In this document: piece after piece, positions 39,337 through 41,456 of the stretch
Numbering within the stretch: the stretch's first letter is position 1
Layout of the letters: each line of letters opens with the position of its first letter
Assembly: GCA_012960345.1 (NCBI GenBank)
Contig: DUBL01000026.1
Span: 1-41,456 of the forward strand
Direction: 5' to 3'
DNA from: Gammaproteobacteria bacterium
GTDB taxonomy: Bacteria; Pseudomonadota; Gammaproteobacteria; Arenicellales; UBA868
DNA: 41,456 bases
Translations under genes and position numbers: made by a program
Notes under the pieces: generated by a model
What the model was told of the DNA's origin: nothing
Databases searched by the model: none
What the model saw: only the letters and a program-made list of their open reading frames with translations

Positions 39337-40185
39337 ATGCCAGATCCATTTAAGTTCTCTAAGCCGCGGTCGCGCTATGCTGTTGTTGGCCATCCGGTGA
39401 GTCACAGCAAGTCGCCTAGCATCCACCGTGCTTTTGCGGAACAGTGTACTGTGACCATGGAGTACGAAGCTATCCAACTCGATTTAGGTGGGTTCGCTCA
39501 GGGTGTTCGAAATTTGCAGGCGGCAGACTTTGGTGGTGCGAACGTCACACTGCCATTCAAGGAACAGGCGAGACGTATCGCTGATCGACTTTCACCACGC
39601 GCTACGATTGCTGGTGCTGTCAACACATTGAAGTTTGCTGATGACGGTGGTATCGAGGGTGACAACACAGACGGTGCGGGCTTAGTTGTTGACCTTATTC
39701 AGAACATCGGTATTTCTCTTGCTGGGACTCGTTTGCTTGTTATCGGGGCTGGTGGGGCTGTACGTGGGATTCTGGAGCCGCTGTTGGGCGCTGGTGTGGC
39801 GGGTGTAACGTTGGCAAATCGGACACATGAGAAGGCCGAACGTCTCGTGCAGGAGTTTTCTAGTTACGGTTTGGTTGAGGCTTGTGTGTTGGCAAAGGTG
39901 GGTCAGTTTCCGTTTGATCTCATCATTAATGGGACGGCCGCAAGCTTGGAGGGAGAGTTACCGGCCCTTCCCAGCACAGTGTTCGCCAAAACGACACTTG
40001 TTTACGACCTTGCTTACGCAGATCAGTTAACGCCGTTTTTGTCTTTAGCTAAAAGTGCGGGGGTGGATCGTATTGCTGATGGTTTGGGCATGCTCGTAGA
40101 GCAGGCAGCAGAGTCCTTTGCCATTTGGCACGGTATTCGGCCTGACACCGCAAGGATCCTGGCCGATTTGGGCGATCACGCGTGA
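39337..40185 (+). CDS. aroE: Shikimate dehydrogenase
   Basis: YAVVGHPVSHSKSPSIHRAFAEQC, GANVTLPFKEQA, AGAVNTL, GDNTDGAGLV, VIGAGGAVRGILEPLLGAG. Confidence 0.95.
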   Translation: MPDPFKFSKPRSRYAVVGHPVSHSKSPSIHRAFAEQCTVTMEYEAIQLDLGGFAQGVRNLQAADFGGANVTLPFKEQARRIADRLSPRATIAGAVNTLKFADDGGIEGDNTDGAGLVVDLIQNIGISLAGTRLLVIGAGGAVRGILEPLLGAGVAGVTLANRTHEKAERLVQEFSSYGLVEACVLAKVGQFPFDLIINGTAASLEGELPALPSTVFAKTTLVYDLAYADQLTPFLSLAKSAGVDRIADGLGMLVEQAAESFAIWHGIRPDTARILADLGDHA

Positions 40186-40187
40186 TT

Positions 40188-41222
40188 TCACTGATGCGCC
40201 TTTGTCGGCCAGCCCGCTAGGTGGTGTTGTATTAAGTCAGACAATGCTTGTATGTGGTCTTGGTTATCGTTGAGACACGGTATATAACGAAATGACTGCC
40301 CACCCGCGTTAATGAAGACATTGCGCAGTTGCTCTTTAACTTCTTCTAGTGTTTCAAGGCAATCTGCAGCAAATCCAGGACAGATAACGTCAACACTGGA
40401 TACGCCTTGGTCAGGTAATGCTCGCAAGGTCTGGTCGGTATACGGCTTCAACCATGGAGTGCGGCCGAAGCGGGATTGAAAGCTCAGGCGCCACGCGTTT
40501 TTTTCAAGGCCCAGCTGCTTTGCCAAGGCTGACGCGGTTTCATGACACTGACTGAAATAGGGGTCTCCTTGTTCGTGGTAGCGTTGTGGGGTGCCGTGGA
40601 AGGAAAACAAGATTAACTCGTTGCGCCCGTGCGTTTTCCAGTGTGAATCGACCGATGCACTCAGCGCTGACAGATAACCTTTGTTCAGATGGTAATCGTG
40701 TATCAACCGCAGTTCAGGAATGTTGCGCCACGTCATTAATTCTTTTGCTACTGCATCAAAAACTGAAGCCGTTGTCGATGAGGAGTACTGGGGATACAGC
40801 GGAACCACTAGAAGATGGTTAATACCGGAAGCCGCCATGTTGCGCATTGCTGATTGCAAAGAAGGTTGACCGTAACGCATTCCAAGATGTACTGAAACAG
40901 TGTCGCTATAGTGTTGATGGATGTGTTTCTGGACCGCGGTTACCTGTTGATGTGTGATGAGAGCAAGCGGTGAGCCATCCGGTTGCCAGATTGTTTGGTA
41001 AGCAGCTGCACTACGTTTTGGTCTGAGACGCAGAATGACACCATGAAGAATGGGACACCAAACCCAGCGAGATAACTCGATCACACGGCGATCATGGAGA
41101 AATTCTGAGAGAAAGGATCGTACGGCACCAGCGTCCGGCCGATTCGGTGTGCCAAGATTAACCAGAAGTACGCCCGTCTTATCATCCTGATCGGCGGCGA
41201 CACCCAATTGATACGCTGTCAT
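40188..41222 (-). CDS. hemH: Ferrochelatase
   Basis: GVLLVNLGTPNRPDAGAVRSFLSEFLHDRRVIEL, LVVPLYPQYSSSTTASVFDAV, ILFSFHGTPQRYHEQGDPY, SFQSRFGRTPWLKPYT, VICPGFAADCLETLEE. Confidence 0.95.
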   Translation of the reverse strand: MTAYQLGVAADQDDKTGVLLVNLGTPNRPDAGAVRSFLSEFLHDRRVIELSRWVWCPILHGVILRLRPKRSAAAYQTIWQPDGSPLALITHQQVTAVQKHIHQHYSDTVSVHLGMRYGQPSLQSAMRNMAASGINHLLVVPLYPQYSSSTTASVFDAVAKELMTWRNIPELRLIHDYHLNKGYLSALSASVDSHWKTHGRNELILFSFHGTPQRYHEQGDPYFSQCHETASALAKQLGLEKNAWRLSFQSRFGRTPWLKPYTDQTLRALPDQGVSSVDVICPGFAADCLETLEEVKEQLRNVFINAGGQSFRYIPCLNDNQDHIQALSDLIQHHLAGWPTKAHQ

Positions 41223-41290
41223 TAAGTTTTAGCCTGATCGTTCAGTCAATTGTGTCACAGGGGAGCTACCAAGCCGAGTGGCGAGTAGAC

Positions 41291-41323
41291 AAAAAAAGGG
41301 GGTGGCAGTTAACTGCCACCCCC
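41291..41323 (-). terminator. Rho-independent terminator
   Basis: Perfect 26-nt inverted repeat gggggtggcagttaactgccaccccc (41298-41323) followed on the minus strand by a run of seven T, downstream of the histone-H1-like gene. Confidence 0.9.
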
Positions 41324-41364
41324 GATTTCCTTAGACAACTGGGTCTTAAATCCAGCCGCTGAAG

Positions 41365-41456
41365 TTAGCGTTTCGCCTTCTTCTTAGCCGCTTTTTTCTT
41401 CGTCGCTTTCTTTGCTACCTTCTTCTTGGTAGCTTTCTTCTTAGTCGCTTTCTTCT
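41365..41456 (-). CDS. Lys/Ala-rich histone H1-like DNA-binding protein, C-terminus only (runs off window edge)
   Basis: Reverse translation KKATKKKATKKKVAKKATKKKAAKKKAKR followed by stop (TAA at 41367-41365); open at window end. Confidence 0.75.
   Translation of the reverse strand, partial: KKATKKKATKKKVAKKATKKKAAKKKAKR

Noticed and set aside
40183-40190. aroE and hemH convergent with only 2 bp between stop codons
   Set aside because: Tight convergent packing is common in compact genomes; no shared terminator visible.
1-41456. CRISPR arrays, tRNA/rRNA genes, transposases, integrases, prophage genes
   Set aside because: Scanned for direct repeats, cloverleaf-like segments and mobile-element proteins in the ORF track; none found.

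Overview
The window looks like a chromosomal segment of a gammaproteobacterium, inferred from gene content and order. It is almost fully coding. I see no mobile elements, CRISPR arrays, rRNA or tRNA genes. Plus strand: yicC-gmk-rpoZ-spoT-recG-ubiA, a YdcH-like small ORF, an EEP-family hydrolase and aroE. Minus strand: an edge-truncated Ser/Thr kinase, uvrD, folA, thyA, a transpeptidase-type PBP, a DnaJ-like/VWA gene pair, pepN, ahcY, metK, ileS, a histone-deacetylase-family hydrolase, an LPS-core block (kinase, fused WaaG-WaaP, galE, waaF), a zinc-ribbon ORF, ilvE, a lumazine-synthase-like gene, glnE, an M20 amidohydrolase, a hydroxyproline oxidase/epimerase pair, hemH and an edge-truncated Lys/Ala-rich histone H1-like gene with a clear terminator. 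The observations most worth following up are: (1) a probable SAH riboswitch upstream of ahcY, with an upstream segment able to compete for its P1 strand and a hairpin over the Shine-Dalgarno; (2) an IleRS with GIHH in place of the HIGH signature, the altered motif linked to mupirocin hyper-resistance in type-2 IleRS; (3) a single-ORF WaaG glycosyltransferase-WaaP heptose kinase fusion; (4) a lumazine synthase homologue that resembles archaeal-type enzymes and sits outside any rib operon; (5) a membrane J-domain protein with HSD instead of HPD, next to a VWA protein. No wholly new multi-gene system is evident. Everything here is read by eye from the sequence and the supplied ORF translations; no searches were run.
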